Below, in pieces: positions 7,593 through 17,068 of a stretch of 64,000 nucleotides of DNA; position 1 is the first letter of the stretch, and every line of letters starts with the position of its first letter. The position numbers and the translations under genes are program-made. Location: NCBI GenBank assembly GCA_965224105.1, contig CBDCYH010000001.1:1054001-1118000 (forward strand), given 5' to 3'. A model generated the notes under the pieces. That model ran no database searches, had not been told where the DNA came from, and saw only the letters and a list, made by a program, of their open reading frames with translations. The stretch is from CBDCYH01 sp965224105 (GTDB lineage: Bacteria > Bacteroidota > Rhodothermia > Rhodothermales > JABDKH01).

Positions 7593-9886
7593 GTCTCGAA
7601 AAAATCAGCGACCCTCCGTCGGGTATTGAGAACAGCGCCCCTCCGCAACAGTCAGCAGGATGGACCGGGGTTGCCACCGCCCTCAGCAGAGTATTGAGTG
7701 CGGTTCCTGCCATTCGCGCGGCAAGGGTATTAGCCAAAGTAAACAAGGTAGACGGTTTCGACTGTCCCGGTTGCGCGTGGCCGGATCCAGAGGAACGATC
7801 CAGGCTCGGCGAGTTTTGCGAGAATGGCGCAAAGGCGATCGCAGAAGAGGCAACCACGAAACTCGTAGACGAGAGTTTTTTTGCGGCCCACTCTGTAGAA
7901 CATCTCTTTGACTGGAGCGATTTGGAGCTCGGGTCGAGTGGGCGCCTGGCCCAGCCAGTGATAATCCGAAAAGGAGAAACTCATTATACGCCAATCGATT
8001 GGCGTGATGCTTTTAATCTAATTGGAGACCATCTACGGAAGCTCGATTCGCCTGACGAGGCAATTTTCTACACCTCCGGCCGGACGAGCAACGAGGCAGC
8101 GTTTCTGTATCAGCTGTTCGCCAGGGCGTTTGGCACCAACAATCTCCCAGACTGCTCGAACATGTGCCACGAATCCAGCGGTGCCGCCCTGGCTGAGACC
8201 GTTGGAATTGGCAAAGGCTCGGTTACCCTGGAGGATTTCTACGAAGCAGAAGTAATTTTAATCGCGGGGCAGAACCCGGGCACAAATCATCCGCGAATGC
8301 TAAGTGCGCTGGAGAAGGCGAAAGAAAATGGTGCTACGATAATCGCCATCAATCCGCTGAGCGAGGCTGGACTCAGCCGGTTCAAAAATCCGCAAAGACT
8401 CAAAGGCATGGTTGGGGGCGGGACACAACTGTGTGACATTCTACTGCAAATCAGAATCAATGGTGATGTTGCGCTTATTAAGGCGTTGTTGATTGGATTG
8501 CTAGCGGAAGAAGCAAAGGATCCCGGCTCCGTTCTGGACCTGGACTTCATCAACGAGCTGACTAGTGGTTTTGACGAACTCCGGGCGGATCTTTCAAGGT
8601 ACACCGTCGATGATCTTTGTGACGATGCCGGCGTAACCCGGGAGCAGGTTGACAGGGTTGTTTCGATTCTCGCCAAGTCCACTAAGATCATTTGCTGCTG
8701 GGCGATGGGTCTCACACAGCATGTGAACGCTGTAGATAACATTCGTGAGTATGTTAATCTACTCCTGGCTAAAGGCGCTATTGGAAAACGCGGTGCGGGA
8801 ACGTGTCCGGTTAGGGGCCACTCGAATGTGCAAGGTGACAGGACAGTTGGAATTTGCGAACGACCACCTCAACACCTTGTTAGAAATCTGTCGAAAAACT
8901 ATGGGATTACCGTTCCGGCCAAACATGGCTACGATACTGTTGCTGCGATTGCGGCCATGGCGAGCGGACAAGCCAAAGTGTTTCTTGCCCTGGGAGGAAA
9001 TTTTCTCTCCGCATCTCCAGATACGTCACTTGTTGCTCAAGGCCTCCGTAGTTGTTCGCTGACTGTACAGGTCTCAACCAAACTAAACCGTTCGCACCTT
9101 GCTCACGGGGAGACCGCGTTGATACTTCCCTGTTTGTCCCGGTCGGACATTGATAGTACAGGGGGCGTCCAACAATTCGTAACTGTTGAAAATTCGATGG
9201 GCCGCGTGCACCGAAGCAAAGGAGTTGTGCAACCCGCAAGTAAACATCTCCTCTCAGAAGTAGCTATCGTTTGCGGAGTTGCAAATGAGACGCTGCAAAA
9301 AATCGATGGAGTAGACTGGGAATGGCTCGCAAAAGATTACGACCGCATTCGAGACCTGATCGAAATGAATATTCCGGGTTTCGACGACTACAATCTGCGA
9401 GTGAGACAAGAAAATGGCTTCTATCTTCCGAATGGCGCGCGCGCGAGAAATTTCAATACGCCAACCGGAAAAGCGACTTTCACTGTTAATGAATTGCCGG
9501 CGACAGATTTAAAGGAGGGTGAATTCATGATGATGACCATCCGGAGTCATGATCAATTTAATACTACGGTCTACAGCGACGATGATCGCTACCGAGGCAT
9601 CAAAGGGGGACGTAAAGTCATCTTGATCAATCCGGATGATCTTGCGGCGTCAGGCCTGGACAAACAACAGAATGTTGATATTTTGAGCGAATACGGGGGA
9701 CAACGTCGTTCTGTTCAGGGCTTCAAGCTCATCCCGTACGATATCCCACGGCGCTGTGTCGCGACATATTTTCCCGAATGCAATCCACTGGTACCGCTGG
9801 AGCACAAGGCGCGTATCAGCAATACTCCTGCGAGCAAATTGGTTGTTGTGAAACTTATATCAGGTGGTCCCTCCGCCTCAGCATGA
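7589..9886 (+). CDS. FdhF/YdeP-type molybdopterin oxidoreductase (formate dehydrogenase alpha subunit-like)
   Basis: This 765-residue protein belongs to the Mo/W-bis-MGD oxidoreductases, in the FdhF-like branch that includes E. coli YdeP. It shows the two-cysteine N-terminal motif DCPGCAWP (C59, C62), where canonical FdhF has four cysteines for a 4Fe-4S cluster. The candidate molybdenum ligand lies in SNMCHESSG (C193). MGD-binding segments include IAGQNPGTNHPRML and VRGHSNVQGDRTVG. No Tat signal is present, so it is cytoplasmic. FdhD is directly upstream with an ATGA overlap, and a sugar isomerase follows, also with ATGA. No diaphorase or iron-sulfur partner subunit is encoded nearby. Formate is the reference substrate, but YdeP-like proteins are poorly characterised. 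Confidence 0.88.
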   Translation: MSLEKISDPPSGIENSAPPQQSAGWTGVATALSRVLSAVPAIRAARVLAKVNKVDGFDCPGCAWPDPEERSRLGEFCENGAKAIAEEATTKLVDESFFAAHSVEHLFDWSDLELGSSGRLAQPVIIRKGETHYTPIDWRDAFNLIGDHLRKLDSPDEAIFYTSGRTSNEAAFLYQLFARAFGTNNLPDCSNMCHESSGAALAETVGIGKGSVTLEDFYEAEVILIAGQNPGTNHPRMLSALEKAKENGATIIAINPLSEAGLSRFKNPQRLKGMVGGGTQLCDILLQIRINGDVALIKALLIGLLAEEAKDPGSVLDLDFINELTSGFDELRADLSRYTVDDLCDDAGVTREQVDRVVSILAKSTKIICCWAMGLTQHVNAVDNIREYVNLLLAKGAIGKRGAGTCPVRGHSNVQGDRTVGICERPPQHLVRNLSKNYGITVPAKHGYDTVAAIAAMASGQAKVFLALGGNFLSASPDTSLVAQGLRSCSLTVQVSTKLNRSHLAHGETALILPCLSRSDIDSTGGVQQFVTVENSMGRVHRSKGVVQPASKHLLSEVAIVCGVANETLQKIDGVDWEWLAKDYDRIRDLIEMNIPGFDDYNLRVRQENGFYLPNGARARNFNTPTGKATFTVNELPATDLKEGEFMMMTIRSHDQFNTTVYSDDDRYRGIKGGRKVILINPDDLAASGLDKQQNVDILSEYGGQRRSVQGFKLIPYDIPRRCVATYFPECNPLVPLEHKARISNTPASKLVVVKLISGGPSASA

Positions 9887-10737
9887 ACGAAAAAATGAAT
9901 CAACAACGACCCGGCGGAAATATCTTGCTCGCCACGATTGCCGTCGAACCTAATCGCTGGACGGCAGACAAAAATCCCTGGTTCGAGTTGAAGGATCTGT
10001 TGCACCCTGTCTCGGAGTCGGGGTTTCGAGCTGTGGAACTTTGGGAATACCACATCAGACACCTTAGCCCGAAGCAGCTGGATGTGCTTCTGGAGTTGGG
10101 TAGCGAAAATGATGTGGATTTCCTCGCGATGGCGCTTTATCCGAAACTATTCGACACTGATTTCGGGACATATATTGATGATGTGTTCCGTCAAGCTAGC
10201 AGACTTGGTGTTCGGAAGTTAAAAATATTTGCAGGCGACCGTGGAAGCGCAAATCTTTCGCCAGCGGAACGCGAGTATTCCCTTGCCAGAATACGGCAGC
10301 TTGTACGGGCGGGAATGGATCTTGGCATCACCGTTAGCACGGAGCTGCACCAGGATACGCTATGTGATTCTGTTGATGCAGCGCTGCAGACGGTCGCCGA
10401 GCTGGACGGAACTATTAACATCTGCTTCCAACCACTCGATTTCAGTAATCAGAAAAAAACAATGGAAGACTTCCGCCGGCTCGCACCTCACGTCGACCAC
10501 ATCCACTTGCAAGGCAGAAGCGACGGAGAATTTCACGGTCTTGAGAATGCCGACATAAACTACGGCGAGCTTCTCCCCCTGGCCCGGTCCCAATCACCCA
10601 ACGCTGACTATTGCATCGAGTTTGTGCAAGACTGCATTGTTGCCGATCCTCAGCTGTTCGATCTAACGAAAGTCCTGAGTAATGCGTGTAGAGACTTGGA
10701 GTACGTGGGCAGAGTGTTGACGAATAGCAGCTGTTAA
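9883..10737 (+). CDS. Sugar phosphate isomerase/epimerase family TIM-barrel protein
   Basis: This is a 284-residue xylose-isomerase-like TIM barrel. The usual metal-binding pattern is visible: Glu in TVSTELHQDT, Asp in ICFQPLDFSN, His in HVDHIHLQG and Glu in YCIEFVQD. Such proteins isomerise or epimerise sugars, inositols or sugar acids. The start is the ATG at 9883, which overlaps the stop of the molybdoenzyme as ATGA; an earlier in-frame ATG at 9778 would extend 105 bases into that gene. The operon with fdhD and the molybdoenzyme suggests a shared pathway, but the substrate is unknown. Its stop shares the bases TTAA with the converging PhyH gene. Confidence 0.85.
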   Translation: MNEKMNQQRPGGNILLATIAVEPNRWTADKNPWFELKDLLHPVSESGFRAVELWEYHIRHLSPKQLDVLLELGSENDVDFLAMALYPKLFDTDFGTYIDDVFRQASRLGVRKLKIFAGDRGSANLSPAEREYSLARIRQLVRAGMDLGITVSTELHQDTLCDSVDAALQTVAELDGTINICFQPLDFSNQKKTMEDFRRLAPHVDHIHLQGRSDGEFHGLENADINYGELLPLARSQSPNADYCIEFVQDCIVADPQLFDLTKVLSNACRDLEYVGRVLTNSSC

Positions 10738-11528
10738 ACTACTTCGACAACGGGCACGCCATCGACGTCAACCCAAACTCCGCAGGGCCCCCCACCCGGA
10801 CTGTCTGCCAACGTCACGTCCTCCCCGGTCATGGCAACAACCGGATGGTAGTAGTCAGCAACTTTCACCGCATCCGCGGAAATATAGTGTGCGATGAGCG
10901 CGCGACGGAATCGATCCTGCGATGTATTCGGAAAACTGCCATGAATCAAATGGCCATGGAAGAAGAGAACATCGCCGGGCCTCATGTTCACGGGGATTGG
11001 TCTGAGTTCGTCAGGCAGACCAAGCCCAACGTCCGTGAAGCTTTTGGTCGTGTCCGCTTTCTCCGTGCAAAGTATGGGTAGCTGATGTGTCTCTGGAATA
11101 ACCTGGAGGCATCCATTCTCCTCATCACAGTGGTCCAGTGCCATCCACACTGCAATCGTCTCGCCCGGGTCGACGCGGATAAAATGTTGGTCCTGGTGCA
11201 AGGCCTGGCCACGTGACCCAGCGGGTTTGAAATACAACATGGTCTGGACAGCAAGCGGTTCTTGTCCAAGGAATAGTCGAAGCAGGTCGGCGATTCTCGG
11301 TTCGAGAGCCCAGTCTAGAGACAGCCTATCCCACCGATGCATGTGAATCATTCGTGGGAACTTGGCAAGTGGATCATCACTCGTCGAGTCCACGCCAGAC
11401 ATGTCACCAGGGAAACTTCCCGATGCTCGCAGTTTCATGAAATGGTTCCTGTACCTGGCGGCTTCTTCGGCTGTAAACAACTGGCGCGCAACGTAATATC
11501 CGTTTTTCCTGTACTCTTTTTCTATCAT
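10734..11528 (-). CDS. Phytanoyl-CoA dioxygenase (PhyH) family oxygenase, subgroup B
   Basis: This 264-residue Fe(II)/2-oxoglutarate oxygenase has its HxD in QALHQDQHF, the distal His in HLIHGSFPN, and the 2-oxoglutarate Arg in the SQDRFRRALIAHYI segment. Together with the protein at 48630-49385 it forms a second PhyH subgroup in the window, marked by the FRRA(L/I)xxHY signature and an E-N-G-C/G-L-x-V segment after the barrel strand. I start it at the ATG at 11528, where MIEKEYRKNGYYV begins the typical N-terminal helix; the ATG at 11594 would add 22 atypical residues inside the symporter gene. It follows the symporter by 25 bases, so the symporter's substrate may be what it oxidises (inference). 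Confidence 0.87.
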   Translation of the reverse strand: MIEKEYRKNGYYVARQLFTAEEAARYRNHFMKLRASGSFPGDMSGVDSTSDDPLAKFPRMIHMHRWDRLSLDWALEPRIADLLRLFLGQEPLAVQTMLYFKPAGSRGQALHQDQHFIRVDPGETIAVWMALDHCDEENGCLQVIPETHQLPILCTEKADTTKSFTDVGLGLPDELRPIPVNMRPGDVLFFHGHLIHGSFPNTSQDRFRRALIAHYISADAVKVADYYHPVVAMTGEDVTLADSPGGGPCGVWVDVDGVPVVEVV

Positions 11529-11553
11529 CACTTTGGAACTGTTTATTGTACTG

Positions 11554-13410
11554 TTACGCCCGACCTTCTTCCAGTTCCTGGCTGGAGAATCCAAGACGCC
11601 TGAGCCACATCACAACCAGCAGACCGATTCCACTGCTTATCAGCCCGCCTATCAGATTAAGCACGCTGCCGCTCGAACCAGGTCGGATCAGAAAAAAGAA
11701 AACGAGCATGGCACCGATGGCGACAGCCAACCACGCTGCCAGTCGGTAGGCCAGAAAACCGCGCCGATCCATTTTGCCCGTGCTCGTGTTTGCAACCGTT
11801 TGGAGATCATGCTCAAGCGAGGTAATCCTGTCTTTGAAGGCACCCTCTCTTTTGTCGAACAATGCTGAGATGAAAAATATTGCGGAAGAGGTAATGACTC
11901 CGGCGAGCACGTTAATTTCGTACCGGGTCAGCTCGATTCCAACTACCGTAACGCTAACGTCGGTGAACAGATCACCAAACGCCGACACCTCAAGCCCCTG
12001 ATTAATGTTTGCGGCAATGTTGGCGAGGATCACCGCCAGAACGCCTCCCCCGAGTGCGGCCATCCCCGACCACCACGGCGTCTTCGTATAAACGAGTCCA
12101 AGCATGACAGGGATGAACATCGAAGGCCCGTACAGTGAAAGCGCACGCAGGTACGTATCGAATGATCCACCAAACTGGTTCATCTGCAGAGCGACGTAGA
12201 TGGCGAGGATACCCATCATTGCGACGCTCGAGCGGCCCACGATTAGCTGCCGCTTTTCGGTAGGCTCGTTACCTGTTATTCTCTTCGCTAGGGGTACGTA
12301 CAAATCTTTCGTGACAACCGCCGCCATCCAGTTGAACATGGTATCGACTGAGCTCATCGTCGCCGCAAAGATCGCTGCCACCATTATTCCTGCAAGCCCG
12401 TGCGGAAGTATGGACAGGGCCAATGTCACAAAGGCTGCCTCGGACGGCTCAGCCAACTCCGGCCACATGCTTGCAAGATCGGGGAACAGCAATCTGGACG
12501 TCATGACCGGGATGATCCACAACATGGGTAAGACCAGACTCAAAACTGCGCACCATATTGCAATCCGCTTGGTATCGCGCTCATCCGGAACGCTGTAGTA
12601 ACGTTGGGCAATATGCCAGTTGACGTTGTACCCGAGAACGATCGTGATACCGTACGCAAGCCAGAATATCTGCGGTCTGTCGGTTAGGCGCGTGTTCCAG
12701 TACCCGTCGGGCGCTTCGGTCGCAAGTTTACTGATGCCGTCCATTATACTCCCATCGCCAAGAACGGAGAAAGCCACTGGGAGCATTATCAAACTTATGA
12801 GGAAGAGAATCACGAATTGCAGGGCATCGGTAACCATCACCGCCCAGAGACCGCCGAGCATGGTGTAGATGATCATCACGACACCGGTTACCACAAGTGT
12901 GAGCTGGAATCCGGATACTGGATTGCCGAACAGTGTGAACTCGAGCGAGCTGAAACCAAGCGCGGTCGAGACAAAAATTACCAGTGTGTAAATCATCGTC
13001 CCCAGGACAATGACGTTTGGAATTACCGCAAGCAGGGTGTAGAAGTAGGTTGTCCCCTGCGAATACCGGCGCTTGATAAACTCCATTGGGGTATCGATCC
13101 TCGTCCTGCGCCATTTCTTCCCGTAGATGTAATACCCGATGATGTACGCCGGGAACGCCAACGAGAACAGAATGAACGCAGCGCCCCCGTTCTTATAGGT
13201 AAACCCTGCCGCCCCGACAAACATAAATGCCGAAAAACCGGACACAAACAGCGAGACCATCGACAAAACCCACGGCACGTGTCCACCGCCCTTGAAGTAG
13301 TCGCTGGTCTTTTTGTTGAACCTTGCGACGTAGACCCCAACGCACAAGACCATAACCATGTAGCCAACTACTACTATGTAGTCAAGTGAGTTAAGATGGG
13401 TCGGTTGCAT
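11554..13410 (-). CDS. Sodium:solute symporter (SSS family)
   Basis: The 618-residue product is an inner-membrane sodium-coupled transporter with about 13-14 hydrophobic segments. Family features include the first helix starting at LDYIVVVGYMVMVL, the Na-site helix VSLFVSGFSAFMFVGAAG, and TMSSVDTMFNWMAAVVTKDLY in the middle. The C terminus adds an amphipathic stretch (about 545-575) and two more helices, which makes it longer than the common 500-550 residues. SSS members carry sugars, sugar acids, amino acids or osmolytes; the surrounding genes favour a sugar or uronate. It is the first gene of a two-gene operon with the downstream PhyH. The ATG at 13410 is used. Confidence 0.92.
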   Translation of the reverse strand: MQPTHLNSLDYIVVVGYMVMVLCVGVYVARFNKKTSDYFKGGGHVPWVLSMVSLFVSGFSAFMFVGAAGFTYKNGGAAFILFSLAFPAYIIGYYIYGKKWRRTRIDTPMEFIKRRYSQGTTYFYTLLAVIPNVIVLGTMIYTLVIFVSTALGFSSLEFTLFGNPVSGFQLTLVVTGVVMIIYTMLGGLWAVMVTDALQFVILFLISLIMLPVAFSVLGDGSIMDGISKLATEAPDGYWNTRLTDRPQIFWLAYGITIVLGYNVNWHIAQRYYSVPDERDTKRIAIWCAVLSLVLPMLWIIPVMTSRLLFPDLASMWPELAEPSEAAFVTLALSILPHGLAGIMVAAIFAATMSSVDTMFNWMAAVVTKDLYVPLAKRITGNEPTEKRQLIVGRSSVAMMGILAIYVALQMNQFGGSFDTYLRALSLYGPSMFIPVMLGLVYTKTPWWSGMAALGGGVLAVILANIAANINQGLEVSAFGDLFTDVSVTVVGIELTRYEINVLAGVITSSAIFFISALFDKREGAFKDRITSLEHDLQTVANTSTGKMDRRGFLAYRLAAWLAVAIGAMLVFFFLIRPGSSGSVLNLIGGLISSGIGLLVVMWLRRLGFSSQELEEGRA

Positions 13411-13584
13411 TGCGAGAATTCGGATTACCCTGGAGCGTGACTGTTTCAGGATTGAAACTGGTTTACAGTCCCGTGCAAGTATTATAAACTATCACCCGAT
13501 GATCACAAAGTTCGACCGGCAGGACCGCGCACATTGGCGTAACTTCGCAACAGACTTCTCTTCCCAAACCAGGATCGCTCACGT
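13411..13584. promoter_or_regulatory. Divergent intergenic region with two short inverted repeats
   Basis: The region separates the leftward symporter from the rightward dehydrogenase operon. It contains GTTTCA-GGAT-TGAAAC at 13443-13458 and, directly overlapping it, ACTG-GTTTA-CAGT at 13457-13469. Either could be an operator for both promoters. I could not find a well-spaced -35/-10 pair. The rest of the stretch shows no open reading frame with a recognisable product. Confidence 0.3.
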
Positions 13585-14601
13585 ATGTTGATGACCAGGG
13601 CCGTTGTATTTACCGCTCCCAACAAAGTGGAGGTGCAGGAGGTCGCCATCCCGGACCCGGACCCGGGAGATGTCTTGGTTCGGACACTGACGTCGTGGAT
13701 CAGCAACGGGACGGAGGGTTCGTATCTGCGCGGTGAGAGATCGGATGGAGATCGGCCACAACGTGAGGATGATCCGCCACCCTTTCCCGTCGTTGCTGGG
13801 TATCAAAAAATCGGCGTTGTTGAATGGGTTGGAACTGATGTGTTTCACGTACGCGAAGGCGATACTGTTTTTTGCACGATCGGTCGAGTCTCCGACATGC
13901 ACCACTGGTACGGGGGTCAACTTGAGCTCTCTGTTGCCCCAAAAGAACACGTCTGGTCTATTCCGCAACATGCGGATCCCCTGACTTTCTCAGGCCTTGT
14001 CCTGACGCAAGTTGGATACAACGCAGGTAGCAGGGCGCCTTTGCCATCAGACGCCAGTCTGGCGGTGGTCGTAGGCGACGGACTGGTTGGACTCTGGACG
14101 ACGCAAACGCTACTCAACAGAGGGGCGCGTGTAATCCTGGTTGGCAAACATGACTATCGTCTCGAGTTGGCCCCTCGCAGCGACCGTTTGCATAGCATAA
14201 ACAGTACACAAACAAATTGGGTGGACGAGGTTATCCGTAACCACGGCGAAGAGATCGCCATTGGCGTCGACACCGTCGGCTCGATAAAGGAGATGAAGAA
14301 TCTGATGAGAGTTTCCCGACGGTTTGGCCACCTGGTTTCGGCCGGGTTTTACGGCGAGCAAGACTGTTTCTCACTTCAGCCCCCGCGATACAAAGAGCTG
14401 TCGATCGATCTCGTATCGGGCTGGACCCGAGAACGTATGGACGAAACGCTCGATCAGGTCGCGGAGGGAAAACTCACCGCATTAGAGTACATCACCCACC
14501 GCTTCCCTGTCGAGCGAGCAGCCGATGCCTGGGATCTGATCTTGTCAAAACGCGAACCGGTGCTCGGCGTGCTTCTGGATTGGGATTCGAATGTTAACTA
14601 A
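13585..14601 (+). CDS. MDR-family zinc-type alcohol/sugar dehydrogenase-like protein
   Basis: This 338-residue protein of the medium-chain dehydrogenase/reductase superfamily has an N-terminal GroES-like domain (about 1-130) and a Rossmann domain with VVVGDGLVGLWTTQTL at about 152-167. The structural-zinc cysteines of classical alcohol dehydrogenases are absent, and the usual GHE catalytic-zinc motif is not conserved (PVVAGYQKIG stands in its place). It may therefore be a zinc-independent reductase or have altered metal binding. It opens the plus-strand operon and overlaps the next MDR gene by 11 bases; the pair could carry out consecutive or alternative oxidations of a polyol or sugar. Methionine codons at 13585 and 13591 are both possible starts. 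Confidence 0.8.
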   Translation: MLMTRAVVFTAPNKVEVQEVAIPDPDPGDVLVRTLTSWISNGTEGSYLRGERSDGDRPQREDDPPPFPVVAGYQKIGVVEWVGTDVFHVREGDTVFCTIGRVSDMHHWYGGQLELSVAPKEHVWSIPQHADPLTFSGLVLTQVGYNAGSRAPLPSDASLAVVVGDGLVGLWTTQTLLNRGARVILVGKHDYRLELAPRSDRLHSINSTQTNWVDEVIRNHGEEIAIGVDTVGSIKEMKNLMRVSRRFGHLVSAGFYGEQDCFSLQPPRYKELSIDLVSGWTRERMDETLDQVAEGKLTALEYITHRFPVERAADAWDLILSKREPVLGVLLDWDSNVN

Positions 14602-15595
14602 CAAGGTCTTGCAAATCATTGCGCCGGGGCAAACCAGGTGGGAGGATGTCGCCGTCCCAACGGCTGGCCCGGGGGAAGTTGTTATCCGCGTAGAAGGAAT
14701 ATCCACCTGCCCGCACTGGGATATACGAATCCTCTCGGGGATCCCCATGTTTGCCAGCAGGGAACTGACATACCCATACACACCCGGCGAACCCGGCCAC
14801 GAGGCCTGCGGCTTCGTGCACAGTGTCGGACCCGGAGTAACTGATTTTTCCGTGGATGATCGCATTGTACTTTGGCGCGATCCGGGTGGCAGGGCCCAGG
14901 GCTTCTACGCCCGATTTTCTGTCGCATCAACGGATCATATTTTATTGGTGCCCAAAGAATTATCGGTGGCCGAACTTGCGCCACTTGAACTCGCAATGTG
15001 TGTTCAGGTATCGATAGATCAGCTGAATACGGCCTCAGCTATCGAGGGAAAATCTGTCTTGGTGGGGGGCCTCGGGCCAGCAGGCTTGATCGCAGTCCAG
15101 CTCTGCAAAGCCTATGGCGCAACGCGGGTGACCGCCACGGACCTACTTGAGCAACGGCGGTTGCTGGCACTCGAACTAGGCGCAGATGAGGTGCTGGATC
15201 CTGGCGAGCTTCCGGCGACGCACGTGAACAGTGGGTTTGACACCGGCCTGGACACTACCGGTCTGGCGGCGGCAATCGACCAGATCATCGCATGCACAAA
15301 AAAGGTGGTTGCGGTCTTTGGGGTTATCAGAGAGCGCATCGGTTTTGGCCCCGAGCGCTGGTGGGGAGGATTTACGCTCATGGGATACGGAGAGCACAAT
15401 CGTGTCGCGGCCAACAGGGCGCTCGATCATGTGATCGATGGCAGACTCAGGCTGGCTCCGTTGATATCCCGGTCTATGCCACTCAGCGATTACGCTGCTG
15501 GGGTCGAACTGCTCAAGAAAAAGGAGGCCATCAAGATTCTCTTCGATCCGTGGGCCGACGCTCCCGAACAAGCACTCTCAGGCACACTGACGTAA
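14591..15595 (+). CDS. MDR-family zinc-binding dehydrogenase (sorbitol/threonine dehydrogenase-like)
   Basis: This is a 334-residue MDR dehydrogenase. The catalytic-zinc region is intact: a Cys in GISTCPHWD and the motif GEPGHEACG, which is the GHE signature. The nucleotide-binding loop follows in VLVGGLGPAGLIAVQLCKAYG. The four-cysteine structural zinc loop is not present, as in several polyol dehydrogenases. It probably oxidises a sugar alcohol or sugar with NAD(P). It starts inside the end of the previous MDR gene with an 11-base overlap, so the two are cotranscribed, and the MFS transporter follows after 18 bases. Confidence 0.84.
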   Translation: MLTNKVLQIIAPGQTRWEDVAVPTAGPGEVVIRVEGISTCPHWDIRILSGIPMFASRELTYPYTPGEPGHEACGFVHSVGPGVTDFSVDDRIVLWRDPGGRAQGFYARFSVASTDHILLVPKELSVAELAPLELAMCVQVSIDQLNTASAIEGKSVLVGGLGPAGLIAVQLCKAYGATRVTATDLLEQRRLLALELGADEVLDPGELPATHVNSGFDTGLDTTGLAAAIDQIIACTKKVVAVFGVIRERIGFGPERWWGGFTLMGYGEHNRVAANRALDHVIDGRLRLAPLISRSMPLSDYAAGVELLKKKEAIKILFDPWADAPEQALSGTLT

Positions 15596-15602
15596 CCACT
15601 CC

Positions 15603-15608
15603 AGGAGA
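15603..15608 (+). promoter_or_regulatory. Ribosome-binding site for the GTG-started MFS gene
   Basis: AGGAGA stands five bases before the GTG at 15614. It decides the start of the transporter gene in favour of this GTG and against the later in-frame ATG at 15665. Confidence 0.7.
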
Positions 15609-15613
15609 TTTTT

Positions 15614-17068
15614 GTGGAGAGAGATCCTGACACGTTAGTCGACGCCGGAGTCGTTAAGTCGGCTATGCGGTACAGTACACTGGAGGGGCTGTTTGCTGCG
15701 CAGTACATGGCCACGACGACGTCGGCGCTGTTGGTTGGCTTCCTCCTTGCGCTCGGCGCATCCGTAACGCAGGTCGGCTACGCGGCCGCTCTCCCCATGC
15801 TGGGAGGAATTTTCCAGCCTCTCGGAGCGGAGCTGATTCGCAGGCGCAAAGGGTGGAGACGTGGAATCTGCGTAAGCGGCGTCTTGATCGACGACCTGTT
15901 GTGGATCATCTCCATTCTCGGTGTTGCATTTCTTCCAACGAGCAAGGCGCTCATCCTGGTACTGGTTCTACTCGGTGTTCAACAGATTCCTGTTCACGCC
16001 TCACTCCTGGCCTGGCAAAGCTGGGTAAGCGATCTCATCCCGCCACGCGTTCGAGGCCGGTACTTCGGAACCAGAAATTTTACGGTGAACAGCTTTGGAG
16101 CGATCGTGGGAATTCTCGCGGGACAATTTGTTGAGCATATCGGCGACAGCACGCTGTGGAGTTTCATGGCTGTAATCGTGTTTGGGATGACCGGCCGCGC
16201 GATCAGTGCATTCATTCTCAACAAGCAACCAGAACCGGTGCCCGCGTCAATGGGAGTGGATCGACCCCTGGCCCGGTTCGCCGACCCCTTCAACCACCAA
16301 CACTATCGTCAGTATCTGCGGTTCATTTCACGTTGGGAATTCGCTGCCCAGCTGGCTGCACCTTTCTTTATCGTGTACATGTTACGCGAACTTGGAATCG
16401 GTATCGGGTTTGTCACGCTGGCCGCTGGTTTCGCGACGCTGGCCAATCTGTTGAGCCAACAATATTGGGGCAACCTCTGCGATTACTTCGGCAATAGACA
16501 AATCCTTCGGACAACCTGCCTTGTACTGGTCGCCGAACCCTTGCTCTGGTTTTTTGCAAGCCCTTCTTCCGCCGGACTCGCAGCCATCTCCCTGATCCAT
16601 GTGACAGCCGGATTCGCGAGCGGTGGATTCTTGCTCGCAAACGGTAATCTGATGATGGGACTGGCACCACGTGATGGACAAACATCATTTTTTGCAGTTC
16701 AGGCCGCTATTCGAGGTCTTTCCGCCGCTGCCAGCCCCATTATTGGCGGCCTGCTACTCGACAAAGTCCTGAGCGAGACTGTCCCGACGGAAGCGTTGGT
16801 ATCACCGTTCCTGGTTCTGTTTACCCTCTCTTTTTTCCTTCGGTTATTCGGCTACCTGGCGCTAAAAAAAGTACCCGAAGAATCGATTGTCCCCCGCCTG
16901 CACCTATCCGTCCTGATATCGGAATTTGGTCGTTCGTTCACCAGCACTCACGGTTTCGGACTACTCTTGCAGGGTTTCACAATTGAACCAAATCTTGATA
17001 GCAAAACAATCGAAGATGCACTGCGAGACCACGAGGCTGCCAGCCCAACGGAGCCTCATCAGTTATGA
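15614..17068 (+). CDS. MFS transporter
   Basis: The 484-residue protein is a major facilitator superfamily permease with about 12 hydrophobic helices in the inner membrane. A PPRVRGRYFGTRNF loop in the first half matches the R/G-rich cytoplasmic loop of MFS proteins, and the polar linker around VDRPLARFADPFNHQHYRQY separates the two six-helix halves. It begins at a GTG with a good AGGAGA site. Its stop codon overlaps the start of an 18-codon mini-ORF (ATGA), which in turn overlaps the sugar-binding protein start. An MFS permease next to an ABC-type binding protein without ABC permeases is unusual and suggests two routes for related glycans. The substrate is unknown. Confidence 0.88.
   Translation: MERDPDTLVDAGVVKSAMRYSTLEGLFAAQYMATTTSALLVGFLLALGASVTQVGYAAALPMLGGIFQPLGAELIRRRKGWRRGICVSGVLIDDLLWIISILGVAFLPTSKALILVLVLLGVQQIPVHASLLAWQSWVSDLIPPRVRGRYFGTRNFTVNSFGAIVGILAGQFVEHIGDSTLWSFMAVIVFGMTGRAISAFILNKQPEPVPASMGVDRPLARFADPFNHQHYRQYLRFISRWEFAAQLAAPFFIVYMLRELGIGIGFVTLAAGFATLANLLSQQYWGNLCDYFGNRQILRTTCLVLVAEPLLWFFASPSSAGLAAISLIHVTAGFASGGFLLANGNLMMGLAPRDGQTSFFAVQAAIRGLSAAASPIIGGLLLDKVLSETVPTEALVSPFLVLFTLSFFLRLFGYLALKKVPEESIVPRLHLSVLISEFGRSFTSTHGFGLLLQGFTIEPNLDSKTIEDALRDHEAASPTEPHQL

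Noticed and set aside
12817..13389. 190-codon plus-strand frame opposite the symporter
   Set aside because: The composition (Glu/Arg/His-rich) is what antisense of membrane helices produces, and no motif is present.
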